A stretch of 64,000 nt of DNA from Pseudanabaena sp. ABRG5-3 (GCF_003967015.1 NZ_AP017560.1:4090048-4154047); one strand, 5' to 3'. Positions 26,027-35,969 are shown, counted from the stretch's first letter. Notes: generated by a model from the letters alone, not told the origin. A program made the numbers and translations.

Positions 26027-26479
26027 CTAAGCACTGATTGGCATTTCCAAAGAAGCGATCGCCCGACGAGCTGCGTCAAGATCGAAAGGAAAAGGATGGC
26101 GACGGGGTTGGTAATCCTTGGCATAGGGCGCACCGTGTCGCAAAACGGCATTGACCATCACACAGGGTTGATCGCTGAGATTAATGGCGGCGTGCGGCAC
26201 ATTGGGAGGAATCGTCACCACCGCAGGACGATATTCGCTGAGAGGAATATATTGATATTGGCGATCGCTCAGCACTACGAGGACAAAACTCCCGCGTACT
26301 ACTAGCAGTTGATCGGTCTGGAAATGATGCACAAACAAATCATCGATCGCTCCTGCGGCAATCTGGACAAGCATAGTTTCATGACTTGCCTGTGGGGTAT
26401 AAAACTCAGCCATTCCATTTTTCATTGAGGAAAGGTATCGAATCTCTACTTTTCTTTGGATAGATCTGTTTACAGCCAT
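26027..26479 (-). CDS. Cupin-fold protein
   Basis: The 150-residue protein has a central double-stranded beta-helix pattern: FVHHFQTDQLLVVRGSFVLV (about residues 49-68) and VTIPPNVPHAAINLSDQPCV (about 88-107), with histidines in the usual cupin motif 1 and motif 2 places. It lacks the full set of metal ligands of classical enzymes, so its role is unclear; it may be a sugar-binding or regulatory cupin related to dTDP-sugar epimerases. It is convergent with the cassette and stands alone on its strand. Confidence 0.6.
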   Translation of the reverse strand: MAVNRSIQRKVEIRYLSSMKNGMAEFYTPQASHETMLVQIAAGAIDDLFVHHFQTDQLLVVRGSFVLVVLSDRQYQYIPLSEYRPAVVTIPPNVPHAAINLSDQPCVMVNAVLRHGAPYAKDYQPRRHPFPFDLDAARRAIASLEMPISA

Positions 26480-26507
26480 TGAGACCTCCGCAATGTTCCG
26501 ATGTGTA

Positions 26508-26542
26508 GGGATTAAATAACGGCAAAGCCATTATTTAATCCC
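26508..26542. repeat. 35-base palindrome upstream of the cupin gene
   Basis: GGGATTAAATAACGGC pairs with its near complement GCCATTATTTAATCCC around AAA. It lies in a divergent gap. Confidence 0.5.
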
Positions 26543-26705
26543 AAAGAGAATTAGGATAAGTCTAGATTAAGCGATCAACTTTTAATTTTTGTTACAAAAA
26601 AGACGAATATGCTTTTTGATGTGCATTGCAAAGCGATCACTGCCAATTGGTGCGATAAAGTGCGAAACTTATCCTTGGTGAATTGCAAACATTTGAGCTA
26701 CGAGT

Positions 26706-28475
26706 TTGAAACAAGAATCTTTAGGCAAATCTTCAGGTAAATCTTCAGGACGCTCTTCTTATTGGCAGATGCGAGATTACGTTTATCCCCAACGTTTTCT
26801 GATTGCTAAAGCATTTTTATGTACGCTAGTCTTTATCGGCACAATGCCACTTCTTGCCGAACTGCTAGGACGAGTTGCACAGGCTCTCGGTAAGGGGGAT
26901 GTTACTGCCATTTTACAAATCGCGGCTTTTACCGTAATTATGTTTGTATTTCGGGGACTGGGGCAGTATGGGCAGGACTCGATGATGGCAAAGGCTGCAC
27001 TAAATGCCGCTAGGGACTTGCGCGTTGATGTATATTCCCATTTGCAAACCCTTGATTTGGAATATTTCGCCGAATCAAGGACTGGAGATTTGTCCTATCG
27101 ACTGACTGAGGATATTGATCGCATTGGCGAAGTCATCGGCAAATTTTTCCATCAGTTTGTGCCGTCAGTACTGCAATTGATTTTTGTATTGGCGTACATG
27201 ATCTATTTGAATTGGATTTTAACCCTGACAACTCTGGCGGTTGCGCCTTTGATTGCTTTACTAATTGCGTGGTTTGGTGAGAGGATGTTAAATCTCAGCC
27301 GCCGCAGTCAAGATCAAGTTTCTAATCTCGCAGCCCTCTTATCAGAAACCTTTAGCGGCATTCGCCTTGTTCGTGCCTTTGCTACAGAATCCTATGAAAT
27401 TGAGAGGTTTAAAGAGGAATCAGAACAAAATAGCCGTCGTAAATATGCCGCCGATCGCGTTAGGGCAATTCAATACCCCGTAGTTGGTTTTTTGGAAGCC
27501 GCAGGAATTTGCTTCTTATTTTTATTGGGAGGGTGGCTGATCTCGAACAATTGGCTCAAGCCAGAGCAGTTTGTCGCCTTTGGTGCAGGTGTGGCGCTAC
27601 TAATTGACCCAATTTCTAATACCACCAATAGCTACAACGAACTCAAGCAAGCTGAAGCTTCCGTCGATCGCATTTTTGAGATGTTTGAAATTCAACCCGT
27701 TGTGGTTGAGAAGCCTAATGCGATCGCCCTTCCTGAAGTCACAGGCAAAGTCGAATATATTAATGTCGGCTTCCATTATCAAAGCGATCGCCCTGTACTG
27801 ACGGATATTAATCTTGTCGCCAATAAAGGTGAAGCGATCGCCCTAGTCGGTGCATCGGGTGCAGGTAAATCCACCTTGATGAGTCTCTTGATGCGCTTCC
27901 ATGATGTGAAGTCTGGACAGATTCTCATTGATGGCTATGACATTCGCGATATCCAAATCAAAAGCCTGCGCCGCCAGCTAGCCCTTGTTCCCCAAGAAAA
28001 TATTCTCTTCTCAGGAACCGTTGCCTCGAATATTGCCTTCGGACAGAAAGATTATGATACGCAAGCAGTGGAGAATGCAGCAAGAATTGCCAATGCCCAT
28101 GACTTCATTATGGAACTTCCCCAAGGTTACGACACTTGGGTGGGAGAACGTGGTGTGAATCTCTCTGGTGGTCAGCGGCAACGCATTTCCATCGCTAGAG
28201 CCGTTCTCCACAATCCCAAAATCCTAATTCTTGATGAAGCAACTTCTGCACTTGACACTGAATCTGAAAGCCTTGTCCAAGAAGCGTTACAGCGCTTAAT
28301 GCAAGGGCGCACTACATTTATCATCGCACACCGCTTAGCGACAATTAGAAATAGCGATCGCATTATCGTTTTAGAGCAAGGTCAAATCGTGGAATCAGGA
28401 ACCCACGATGAACTATTGCAAAAGGCAGGACGCTATGCCCAATTGCATTCTCGCCAGTTTGATACAATAGGCTAA
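26706..28475 (+). CDS. ABC exporter (fused membrane and ATPase domains, MsbA/LmrA type)
   Basis: A half-transporter of 589 residues, expected to dimerise in the inner membrane. Residues up to about 320 hold six membrane spans; the nucleotide-binding domain has Walker A GASGAGKST (about 379-387), signature NLSGGQRQRISIARAVL (about 481), Walker B ILILDEATSALD and the H-loop in FIIAHRLATIR. The substrate (lipid, peptide or drug) is not predictable. The annotated start is a TTG giving a tandem KSSGKSSGRSS N terminus; the ATG at 26769 (MRDYVYPQRF) is an alternative. A Uma2 gene follows after 24 bases. Confidence 0.9.
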   Translation: MKQESLGKSSGKSSGRSSYWQMRDYVYPQRFLIAKAFLCTLVFIGTMPLLAELLGRVAQALGKGDVTAILQIAAFTVIMFVFRGLGQYGQDSMMAKAALNAARDLRVDVYSHLQTLDLEYFAESRTGDLSYRLTEDIDRIGEVIGKFFHQFVPSVLQLIFVLAYMIYLNWILTLTTLAVAPLIALLIAWFGERMLNLSRRSQDQVSNLAALLSETFSGIRLVRAFATESYEIERFKEESEQNSRRKYAADRVRAIQYPVVGFLEAAGICFLFLLGGWLISNNWLKPEQFVAFGAGVALLIDPISNTTNSYNELKQAEASVDRIFEMFEIQPVVVEKPNAIALPEVTGKVEYINVGFHYQSDRPVLTDINLVANKGEAIALVGASGAGKSTLMSLLMRFHDVKSGQILIDGYDIRDIQIKSLRRQLALVPQENILFSGTVASNIAFGQKDYDTQAVENAARIANAHDFIMELPQGYDTWVGERGVNLSGGQRQRISIARAVLHNPKILILDEATSALDTESESLVQEALQRLMQGRTTFIIAHRLATIRNSDRIIVLEQGQIVESGTHDELLQKAGRYAQLHSRQFDTIG

Positions 28476-28499
28476 GCAACTTTTAGAAAGGAGCCTTCT

Positions 28500-29204
28500 A
28501 TGTCTCCCTATCTGCTCAAAACGCCAAATCTAATTCACAAGAATCTGCCATCTTCTGAAGAATTGCCAGATTCCGACGAAACGCCTGTGGATAATCAACT
28601 ACAAGATCTATTACCGCACCTGATGCTCAGCGTCCTTGCCACTATTTGGGCTGAGCGCATGGATTGGTATTTTGGTGTGGATATGGCAGTTTATTACGAT
28701 CCCGATCAGCCAGCGATCGTTCCTGATGCTTTTTTGGCGTTGGGTGTGGAGCGTATTATTAACGATGGATTACGCCTTAGCTATGTCCTTTGGGAAGAAG
28801 AACAGTTACCAATTCTTACCTTAGAAGTCGTTTCTCGAAAATATCGGAATGAGTATAGCGACAAAAAAGCTTTCTATGCCGATTTAGGAATTCTCTATTA
28901 CGTCATATACAATCCCTATCGTCGCCGCTTGCCTAGATTTGAAGTCTATAAACTTGTCGGAAATCACTACGAAAAATTGCAAGGCAAATCGAAACAAGAA
29001 CCTATTTGGCTACCCGAAATCGGATTGGCGATCGGTGTCGAACATGGCATATATCAAGGTATTTCCCGTGAATGGGTTTATTGGTATAACGAATCAGGCG
29101 ATCGCTACCTCACTCCCGAAGAAACCAATCTCCAGCTAAGACAAAAAACTCAAAAATACGAGGATATGCTGCGATCGCTAGGGGTTGATCCTAATGCGAT
29201 CTAA
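28500..29204 (+). CDS. Uma2 family (DUF820) nuclease-like protein
   Basis: This 234-residue member belongs to the longer Uma2 subgroup. It shows VDMAVYYDPDQPAIVPDAFL with the catalytic-type aspartate, PILTLEVVSRKYRNEYSDKK with E and K in the PD-(D/E)XK order, and ends with a short coiled segment (LRQKTQKYEDMLRSLGVDPN). Start ATG 28500 has AAAGGAG 10 bases upstream. It follows the ABC exporter closely and is likely co-transcribed, without clear functional relation. Second of two Uma2 genes in the window; their role remains unknown. Confidence 0.87.
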   Translation: MSPYLLKTPNLIHKNLPSSEELPDSDETPVDNQLQDLLPHLMLSVLATIWAERMDWYFGVDMAVYYDPDQPAIVPDAFLALGVERIINDGLRLSYVLWEEEQLPILTLEVVSRKYRNEYSDKKAFYADLGILYYVIYNPYRRRLPRFEVYKLVGNHYEKLQGKSKQEPIWLPEIGLAIGVEHGIYQGISREWVYWYNESGDRYLTPEETNLQLRQKTQKYEDMLRSLGVDPNAI

Positions 29205-29338
29205 ACTCAGTTTCTCAAATTACGGGTTTATCGATTAATGAGTTAGAAGCTTTAAAAGCCTCAAACCTTTAGCGTATTATTAAGACCTTGTGATTTCACA
29301 GATTTATAGTTAACAAAAATTTTAAGTAACTTTTTAGA

Positions 29339-30547
29339 ATGTCTCTAAACAAACCAAATTTTGCAACCCTTCTAGAACGTGGCGTTGTTGAAATATTTCC
29401 CAATAATGAATCCGAGAACCTCCGCGATCGCATTCAAAAGAGCGATCGCCCCCTCCGCATTAAATTAGGTATTGATCCCACTCGTCCTGATTTGCATTTA
29501 GGGCATACTGTCGCTTTGCGAAAACTGCGTCAATTCCAAGATGCAGGACATAAGGCAGTATTAATTATTGGTGACTTCACGGCTCAAATCGGCGATCCTA
29601 CAGGACGCTCTGAAGCTAGACCTCGCCTCACCCCTGAAGAAGTTGCCTACAATGCCGAAACCTATTTAGATCAAGCGAAGAAAATTCTCGATTTCTCTAG
29701 CGATCGCTTTGAGTTGCGCCGCAATGGTGAATGGTTAAATAAACTAGATTTGCAGCAAATTATTACTTTGCAAGCGAGTATGACCGTCGGGCAGATGCTT
29801 GCTAAAGAAGGATTTAGCGATCGCTACGAAAAGGGCAATCCGATTTACTTACATGAATTTTTGTACCCACTTTTACAAGGCTATGACTCCGTAGCGATCG
29901 ATTCTGATGTGGAGCTAGGTGGCACTGACCAAAAGTTTAATATTCTCGTGGGGCGCGATCTGCAACTAAAAGACCCAAATCGTCAGGGTAAACCTGCCCA
30001 ATTTGGACTATTGCTACCTTTACTGGTGGGATTGGATGGTGTGCAGAAAATGTCTAAATCCCTTGGCAACTACGTCGGACTCACCGATGAGCCATTGAGT
30101 ATGTACTCCAAACTCGAAAAAGTCCCCGATGCCCTAGTGGATAAATATTTCGAGTTGCTTACGGATATCGATCTTGCTACGCTCCCTGAAAATCCTCGCG
30201 AAAAGCAAAAACAACTCGCACTAGCGATCGTCAGTCAATACCATAGCCCTGAAGCCGCACTCCAAGCGCAACAGGATGCCGAAAAAATCGTCCTCGCAGG
30301 TAATACTACCGATCTTGGTGATATTCCTGAGTTTGACCTCGCGCAAATTAATTTCCCTGCGCCTTTGCATTATTTAGTGAAGGCTTCAGGACTTTGCAAA
30401 AGTAATAGTGAAGCCCAAAGCCAAATCAAAAATGGTGCGGTGAAACTTGATGGTGAAAAATTAGGCGATCGCACCTTTGCGAATGTTGAAGAATTATCAG
30501 GTAAGGTCTTACAAGTCGGTAAGAAGAAGTTTCTACGATTAACCTAA
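29339..30547 (+). CDS. tyrS: Tyrosyl-tRNA synthetase
   Basis: A class I aminoacyl-tRNA synthetase of 402 residues that charges tRNA-Tyr. The HIGH-equivalent is HLGH in [13 protein letters not shown] (about residues 49-58), [14 protein letters not shown] follows, and the KMSKS loop is intact in [14 protein letters not shown] (about 236-249). An S4 RNA-binding domain is at the C terminus ([20 protein letters not shown]). It is the TyrS type with the long 'TyrZ-like' insertion pattern common in cyanobacteria. Monocistronic, with a strong terminator. Confidence 0.97.
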   Translation: MSLNKPNFATLLERGVVEIFPNNESENLRDRIQKSDRPLRIKLGIDPTRPDLHLGHTVALRKLRQFQDAGHKAVLIIGDFTAQIGDPTGRSEARPRLTPEEVAYNAETYLDQAKKILDFSSDRFELRRNGEWLNKLDLQQIITLQASMTVGQMLAKEGFSDRYEKGNPIYLHEFLYPLLQGYDSVAIDSDVELGGTDQKFNILVGRDLQLKDPNRQGKPAQFGLLLPLLVGLDGVQKMSKSLGNYVGLTDEPLSMYSKLEKVPDALVDKYFELLTDIDLATLPENPREKQKQLALAIVSQYHSPEAALQAQQDAEKIVLAGNTTDLGDIPEFDLAQINFPAPLHYLVKASGLCKSNSEAQSQIKNGAVKLDGEKLGDRTFANVEELSGKVLQVGKKKFLRLT

Positions 30548-30584
30548 GCAAAAAAGGGAACGCATAGCGTTCCCTTTTTTGCTT
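30546..30584. terminator. Bidirectional terminator between tyrS and a convergent gene
   Basis: AAGCAAAAAAGGGAACGC pairs with GCGTTCCCTTTTTTGCTT; T-rich on both strands. Confidence 0.85.
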
Positions 30585-30595
30585 AGAGTTGTATT

Positions 30596-31285
30596 TTATC
30601 TGGTCGCTTCCTTATCCTTTAACTGGTCTCTTAAAGCACGTAGCGTGGAAGAAATAGAGTTAAATGTCTCATCTTGCAATAAGGCATTGAGAGTTGCTTG
30701 AGCCTTAGCTGCATCAGGACCTGTACCACTAGCGGTGTTGGTAAGCTCAGTAACTAAGGCATTAAAAGCGGTAATTGCCTGAAAGAACTTTGTCCCATCA
30801 ACCGCTGCAACTCCAATGGTGTCCGAAGGGGTGGCTTCATTCCCAAAGGGAATCAATAAAGTTAGCGCCGCAACCAATTGTCTTGCAGGTCTTCCATCAC
30901 CCAAATCTAGACCCAATCCTGTCAATTTATTGACTAAGTTGGTTTGGGAATTATTAATTTCGGGGCTGTCAAAGTTAACTTTGCCCTTATCACCAGTTAG
31001 CAAAAATACAAAGTCTTTGATCGCAGGATTGCCTTGAGCTAAGGGATTCAAGACAGGTAAACTCTTGGCATTTAGTTCACCAAGGATAAACTTCTGCCCT
31101 TCAAGAGTGATAAACACCTTAGTTCTGGACATATTGTCAAACAACCCACCATCGGGATTGCCAGAACCAAAGTTGTTGTACAAAACACTATTGCCTGGTG
31201 CAACTGGTGTGGTTCCTGCAAAAACGGGTGCTATTCCTGTAAAGCAGAGTGAAGAAGCAAGAAGCGATAAAAATGTTTTCTTCAT
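30596..31285 (-). CDS. Secreted protein of unknown function
   Basis: A 229-residue protein with a signal peptide (MKKTFLSLLASSLCFTGIAP, cleavage near VFAG). The mature part contains TKVFITLEGQKFILGELNAK and a helical C-terminal half (AALTLLIPFG, KAQATLNALLQDETFNSISS, TLRALRDQLKDKE). No family recognised. It lies 82 bases downstream of another exported protein on the same strand, so the two are probably one operon with linked roles at the cell envelope. Confidence 0.6.
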   Translation of the reverse strand: MKKTFLSLLASSLCFTGIAPVFAGTTPVAPGNSVLYNNFGSGNPDGGLFDNMSRTKVFITLEGQKFILGELNAKSLPVLNPLAQGNPAIKDFVFLLTGDKGKVNFDSPEINNSQTNLVNKLTGLGLDLGDGRPARQLVAALTLLIPFGNEATPSDTIGVAAVDGTKFFQAITAFNALVTELTNTASGTGPDAAKAQATLNALLQDETFNSISSTLRALRDQLKDKEATR

Positions 31286-31367
31286 ATTAAATTCGGGGCT
31301 AGGTTGTTTCAGAGCGATCGCAATTGATCAAACGAATTTAGAATTACCAAGGCGAATGGCTGAGTGC

Positions 31368-32558
31368 TTACTTACGACCAGTATAGTTAAATCCATAGCT
31401 AACACCTAAGATCACCTGAGTACCTGCATCGCTATTGTTAGTAACATCAGAATAGGTCAGCGTAATATTTAAAGGTACGGTCGGATCAGGCAAGAATCCT
31501 AAGCCAAAGTTCAAGCCCTGTCCTGACCAAGCAGTACTAGCACCCCACTGTGGGGCAAACTGGTATCCCAGATTAGCAAAAACACCAACACCGTCATTAC
31601 TGGTAGATTTGCGATAAGTACCACCACCAACACCCAGAGTTGCAATCAGAGGTTTAGGGCTGTCCAAATTTTCGGGATCAGTTAATTGGGAAATAGTTGC
31701 TGCTCCATAAACCGAGGAAGGCGTACCCCCCGCATTGGTTCCATAGTTAGCAAAGTTGGTCCAACCAACAGCCACCCCAATCTGTCTATAAAAGTCTTCA
31801 TAAACGATTCTATGTACTTTGAGGTCAAAGGAACCATTAGAACCAAAGTTACGAATGCTGTTGATATTGAATACACCTTCAAGGGCGAGATATTTGCTAG
31901 CATCTCCCAAACCAGTCCCCATGGAGACACTGCCGTCAACAGTATCCCTCAGCCTGCCAGCCGTAGAACCAAAAATACCAATGAAGGCATCTCCAGTTTC
32001 TAGACCAAAACCAACGGGAGTTCCAGCATTCAGTGACGGCGTATAAATACGCTTAATGAATACGTTTTGGGTTTGAGTTGTAATCGGACGAATAAGCAGT
32101 TGTTGACGAATAATATCAGGGGAGTTAGATGTTGTCGTACCTGATTGAGCAATGGTTTTAGTAGATTGAGCGATGTCTACAAGATTATTATCAAGCGTCG
32201 TAGGGATAGAGATAGAAGAGCTAGTCTTAAAAGCAATAGGTTGAGCAAAAAGATCTCCTTGAGACTCTTTGAGATCCTTCGCAGTATAGGGTCTCCTATT
32301 GGTAACAACTGGAGAGTTAGTTACTTTTGTTTTTGTGTTTGCGGAATTAGTGACTTTTGTTCTTGCAGATGGAGAACTGACTACCTTAGTTTTCGGAGAA
32401 TTAGAATTGTTTACCTTATCCTTGGTGACTTTTGACTGCGAAGAGATATTCTTTGACTGAGCAAAGACATCATTGCCCTGATCGATCGCACCCAATCCAA
32501 TCATCGCTCCTGTGCATACCAGAAGCAATTTCTTTATCGTAAAGCTTCTCTTTAGCAT
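31368..32558 (-). CDS. Secreted, possibly outer-membrane beta-barrel protein
   Basis: The 396-residue protein has a signal peptide (cleavage near DVFAQ, residue 34), then a low-complexity lysine/threonine/serine region with imperfect repeats of TKVTNS (residues 50-85), and a C-terminal half of alternating, glycine-rich strands (IGVAVGWTNFANYG, PLIATLGVGGGTYR, VGVFANLGYQFAPQWGASTA, LNITLTYSDV) ending in VILGVSYGFNYTGRK. That pattern suggests an outer-membrane barrel. No named family is recognised. It is upstream of the 30596-31285 gene on the same strand. Confidence 0.6.
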   Translation of the reverse strand: MLKRSFTIKKLLLVCTGAMIGLGAIDQGNDVFAQSKNISSQSKVTKDKVNNSNSPKTKVVSSPSARTKVTNSANTKTKVTNSPVVTNRRPYTAKDLKESQGDLFAQPIAFKTSSSISIPTTLDNNLVDIAQSTKTIAQSGTTTSNSPDIIRQQLLIRPITTQTQNVFIKRIYTPSLNAGTPVGFGLETGDAFIGIFGSTAGRLRDTVDGSVSMGTGLGDASKYLALEGVFNINSIRNFGSNGSFDLKVHRIVYEDFYRQIGVAVGWTNFANYGTNAGGTPSSVYGAATISQLTDPENLDSPKPLIATLGVGGGTYRKSTSNDGVGVFANLGYQFAPQWGASTAWSGQGLNFGLGFLPDPTVPLNITLTYSDVTNNSDAGTQVILGVSYGFNYTGRK

Positions 32559-32887
32559 TTATATTCCTTACCCATGAGCTAACTTTGCTGAACTTATTGA
32601 AATCGTGCAATCCTAGACTCAAGACACTCAGAGAAACTATCGATTCTCATTAAAACAACACAAAAATGAAATATTTTTTGGATTTTAGCACGAATTCTTT
32701 TGCGCTTAAGGCTTCCAATCTTACATTATGATGCCCTTAGATGTCATTAACTAACATATTTGTTTTTTATTGGATTTTGCTAAGTAGTAATAGTACTTAA
32801 CTGCATCGAATAGACTAATACATTACCCACTCACGCAGCTTAATGATCAATCTAGACATTGAAAAATTAAATTGGTGGAGTTAAATC
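32559..32887. other. Intergenic region, 329 bases, no feature recognised
   Basis: A divergent promoter region between the beta-barrel-like gene and tilS. It is AT-rich and holds no hairpin, repeat or small ORF that I can support. GGTGGAG at its right end is the tilS ribosome binding site. Confidence 0.5.
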
Positions 32888-33886
32888 TTGAGATTAGCTA
32901 GACACTTTACTAAAAGACTGCGTGCTGAGCTAAATATAGTTCTACGCTCGCTTGATCTGCTACCAAGAGATGCAAGGATTTTAGTGGCAGTATCTGGTGG
33001 ACAGGATTCGCTATGTTTGGCAAAACTTTTGGCGATGCAGCAAGTAAAATTCAACTGGAATCTCACAATTGCTCATTGTGATCATCAATGGCGGAGTGAT
33101 TCCAGTGCTAATGCTAGTCATGTGGAAATGATTGCCAAGGAATGGGGAATTGATTTTTGTGTAAGAGTTGCGGAAATAACGCCAAAAACTGAGGCAAGTG
33201 CGAGGGAATGGCGCTATGCAATGCTCGTAGACATGGCCCAGAATCGTCAATGTAGCTATGTGGTCACAGGGCATACCCGTAGCGATCGCGTTGAAACCTT
33301 GCTATACAACCTCATGCGAGGGAGTGGGGCAGATGGTCTGGCGGCATTAACTTGGAAGCGATCGCTGACACCTGAGATTAATTTAGTCCGACCTTTGTTA
33401 AATGTCAGCCGCTACGAGACCGCAGAGTTTTGCCGTGAAAATCAAATTCTTGTGTGGGAAGACAGCACCAATCAAAATCTAGACTATCGTCGCAATCGTT
33501 TGCGTTTAGAGACGATTCCTTACTTACAAGAGCATTTCAATCCTCAACTAGAAATTGCGATCGCGCAAACAGCCGAACTTTTGCATAGTGATGTGGGCTA
33601 TCTAGAGAGTCAGGCTAGCAATTTTTTTGAAGAGAATGTTTCTGTAATTTGGGATGAGCAAAAACCTCGTTTACATCGTCAATTCTTGCAAAGACAACCT
33701 TTGGCTCTACAAAGAAGAATTGTGAGACAGTTTTTGTCGCGCTATTTAGTCCATCAAATAAATTTTGAGGATGTAGAGCGATTATTGCATTTGCTAGATG
33801 CACCCAATCGCTCACAAAGTGAACCATTCAAGGGCAATATCTCTGCCTTTGTAGAACATCCTTGGATTGTTCTTCGTAATAGTTAG
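32888..33886 (+). CDS. tilS: tRNA(Ile)-lysidine synthase
   Basis: TilS modifies C34 of the CAU-anticodon tRNA-Ile to lysidine, changing its identity from Met to Ile. The PP-loop SGGQDS is at residues 36-41; the family blocks AHCDHQWRSDSSAN, VVTGHTRSDRVETLLYNLMR and EDSTNQNLDYRRNRLR follow. At 332 residues it lacks the C-terminal domains of the E. coli enzyme, as usual in cyanobacteria. The start is a TTG at 32888, supported by GGTGGAG 8 bases upstream. It should be essential. Confidence 0.95.
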   Translation: MRLARHFTKRLRAELNIVLRSLDLLPRDARILVAVSGGQDSLCLAKLLAMQQVKFNWNLTIAHCDHQWRSDSSANASHVEMIAKEWGIDFCVRVAEITPKTEASAREWRYAMLVDMAQNRQCSYVVTGHTRSDRVETLLYNLMRGSGADGLAALTWKRSLTPEINLVRPLLNVSRYETAEFCRENQILVWEDSTNQNLDYRRNRLRLETIPYLQEHFNPQLEIAIAQTAELLHSDVGYLESQASNFFEENVSVIWDEQKPRLHRQFLQRQPLALQRRIVRQFLSRYLVHQINFEDVERLLHLLDAPNRSQSEPFKGNISAFVEHPWIVLRNS

Positions 33887-33912
33887 CGGGGACACAAAGC
33901 GTTCCCGCTAAC
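33880..33912. terminator. Hairpin between convergent tilS and CPBP genes
   Basis: AGTTAGCGGGGAC-type bases pair with GTTCCCGCTAACT around ACAAAGC, overlapping both stop codons. Confidence 0.65.
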
Positions 33913-35495
33913 TATTTACCGCCAAGGGCAATCAGGGCAAGAAAACTACCACTATTCCAGAGGCAATGTAAGAGCATTGATGAGAGTAGATTTTTAGAGC
34001 GCCAGTAGACAAAACCCATCACAATTCCCAAAACACTCAGGGGAATAATATCGGCGAGATTTAAATGGGCTAAAGCAAACAAAAAACCACTCAAAGCGAT
34101 CGCACCCCAAACTGGTAAAAACTTGGTCAGTGAAGGTAATAGAAATCCTCGAAATAGATATTCCTCAAAGAAGGGGGCAGCGATCGCTAGAGTTGTCCAA
34201 AGCAGGAACTTAGGTAAAACATTTTGGCTCTCAATCAAGATTGGTAATAGAGGATTGCCACCACCTTGACCTTGAAGGAATTTCTGGCTAATCACAGAAG
34301 CGATTAAGACTAGGGGAACTGCGGCAAAATATCCACCAATTCCCCATAGAATCCATTGCGGCGAAGTAATTTTAAAGCGAAACCAACCTTCGGGTAAGGG
34401 ACGATAGTCTGCAAGGCTGGTGCTTAAAATTGGGAGCATAGGTATAACTGAGAGCGTATAGGGAAGCAGGACTAGTAAAGATTGCAAGGTAAAATCTTCA
34501 CTGGCTCTAGATTCAATCCCTAATAGCTCAAAGATTACAGGTAGAACAAACTGAGTCATTAAACAAAAGGCAGTAAACCATAAAACCATTACTTCCCAAG
34601 TTGTTCCTATTCCCCAAGGCACTTGCCAATTGATTTCATGAGAAGTTTGTTCGCCATCAGTTTGAATGTGGGTATAGAAGGGAGAGGATTTGCGAAAGAA
34701 AATCCATTGAACTAGTAAGCCCAACCAAACTAAAACACCAAAACCACCGCCAATTAGAGGAATAGAATTAATAATAACTAGGCGGTTAATTGCCGCATTA
34801 ACTTCTATTTGTGCTTGTTTTTCAAGTTCAGGTAACTTCTCTTGTCTTTGTTGGGCTTCATATACCTTAGCAAGAGCAACTTTACGATACCAGCCATTCA
34901 GGGTATGCCGCAGTTGAGTTTCAGCATTAGGGAATAACGTGGTCGGTTCTGACCATAATCCTTGCAAAATTTGGGCAGTTAATCCATAGCTAGTTAGGGA
35001 TTCTCCCTCTAGTTCTTTGACACTTGCCCATGTAGCGATCGCCCCTTGAATGTCGCCAGTTTGGACTTGTAGCAATCCTGTCCGCACACTAATTTCAAGG
35101 ACATTGTTTAGTTTCTTTTGGTATTGTTTGGATAGAGACTGGGAATTATCCGTTTCATCTTTGATGTTTAGAGATAAGCGATCGAGTGCAGATTTATTTG
35201 CCTGTAAGACTTCTTGGTAACTTCTGAGGGATTGTGTATAGAGATCCTGCGTATTACCATCGCTAATTAAGGATTGGAATAGATCCCCAACTGAATTCTC
35301 TTGTGCTGGATTTGTAACCTGTGTGGCTTGCAAAATTAAATCTGTTTGCAATAAATCTAATTTTGTCTGTTCCTGTGGATTGTTCCAACTTGCTTGTAAC
35401 GTGAGGAAAATAAAAAAAACAGATAATAAGCTGAGAATACTTAACAGTAATGACTTTGCATTCAAAGATTTATTGTTTAACGACTTAGAATCCAT
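33912..35495 (-). CDS. CPBP (CAAX protease/Abi) family intramembrane metalloprotease
   Basis: The 527-residue protein has one N-terminal span, a long non-membrane region of about 200 residues with coiled-coil character (LSKQYQKKLNNVLE, EAQQRQEKLPELEKQAQIEV), then about seven membrane spans. CPBP motifs are present: EEYLFRGFLLP (about residue 442), FALAHLNLADIIP with the first histidine, and LLSSMLLHCLWNSG with the second. The long N-terminal domain is typical of cyanobacterial and plastid relatives. Its substrate is unknown; membrane protein turnover or processing is inferred. Confidence 0.88.
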   Translation of the reverse strand: MDSKSLNNKSLNAKSLLLSILSLLSVFFIFLTLQASWNNPQEQTKLDLLQTDLILQATQVTNPAQENSVGDLFQSLISDGNTQDLYTQSLRSYQEVLQANKSALDRLSLNIKDETDNSQSLSKQYQKKLNNVLEISVRTGLLQVQTGDIQGAIATWASVKELEGESLTSYGLTAQILQGLWSEPTTLFPNAETQLRHTLNGWYRKVALAKVYEAQQRQEKLPELEKQAQIEVNAAINRLVIINSIPLIGGGFGVLVWLGLLVQWIFFRKSSPFYTHIQTDGEQTSHEINWQVPWGIGTTWEVMVLWFTAFCLMTQFVLPVIFELLGIESRASEDFTLQSLLVLLPYTLSVIPMLPILSTSLADYRPLPEGWFRFKITSPQWILWGIGGYFAAVPLVLIASVISQKFLQGQGGGNPLLPILIESQNVLPKFLLWTTLAIAAPFFEEYLFRGFLLPSLTKFLPVWGAIALSGFLFALAHLNLADIIPLSVLGIVMGFVYWRSKNLLSSMLLHCLWNSGSFLALIALGGK

Positions 35496-35550
35496 TCTTT
35501 TATTTCTGTTGTTTTAGGCAATAGGACGGGGCAAAGCACTGTTCATCCTA

Positions 35551-35871
35551 TCATTTCGATCCTGTAAATCGCAAACCGACAATTCCGCAAACAATCAAGC
35601 TGATACAGATAAATCGTTGTAGGTCTCGCGGCTCTCCTAAAAATATAGAACCAACGATCGCAGTTCCGACGACACCAATACCTGTCCATACGGCATAGCC
35701 TGTGCCAACGGGTAAGGTTTTTAAGGCTTGGGCAAGAAGGATGAAACTAGCCGCAAGCGAGGCAATCGTAATCAGACTCGGTATCGGCTTCGTAAAGCCA
35801 TCGGTATATCTCAAGCTACTCGCCCAAACAACTTCCAATAGTCCCGCAATAATTAAATTAATCCAATCCAT
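35551..35871 (-). CDS. SMR family transporter, SugE/Gdx-like
   Basis: A 106-residue, four-helix drug/metabolite exporter that works as a dimer in the inner membrane. The N-terminal glutamate in AGLLEVVWASSLRYTDGFTK and the block GTGYAVWTGIGVVGTAIVGS resemble the SugE/Gdx branch, whose characterised members export guanidinium; EmrE-like multidrug function cannot be excluded. No guanidine riboswitch is recognisable upstream. The copper ATPase gene lies upstream on the same strand, but a 57-base palindrome separates them. Confidence 0.85.
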   Translation of the reverse strand: MDWINLIIAGLLEVVWASSLRYTDGFTKPIPSLITIASLAASFILLAQALKTLPVGTGYAVWTGIGVVGTAIVGSIFLGEPRDLQRFICISLIVCGIVGLRFTGSK

Positions 35872-35912
35872 GATATTTCCCTAAAATCTTTTACATCAAT
35901 TTCTGATTAAAT

Positions 35913-35969
35913 GAACCAATAAACCTTTAAAAGTGTTGCGGAGCAACACTTTTAAAGGTTTATTGGTTC
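35913..35969. terminator. 57-base perfect palindrome between the copper ATPase and SMR genes
   Basis: GAACCAATAAACCTTTAAAA plus GTGTTGC meets its complement at 35941. It starts 9 bases beyond the copper ATPase stop and is a likely terminator for it. Confidence 0.65.

Noticed and set aside
25828-26037. 69-aa ORF downstream of the ankyrin gene
   Set aside because: Its second half (VKPNPSLVRT...) is the attC site read as protein; such translations are a known artefact of attC sites. No ribosome binding site.
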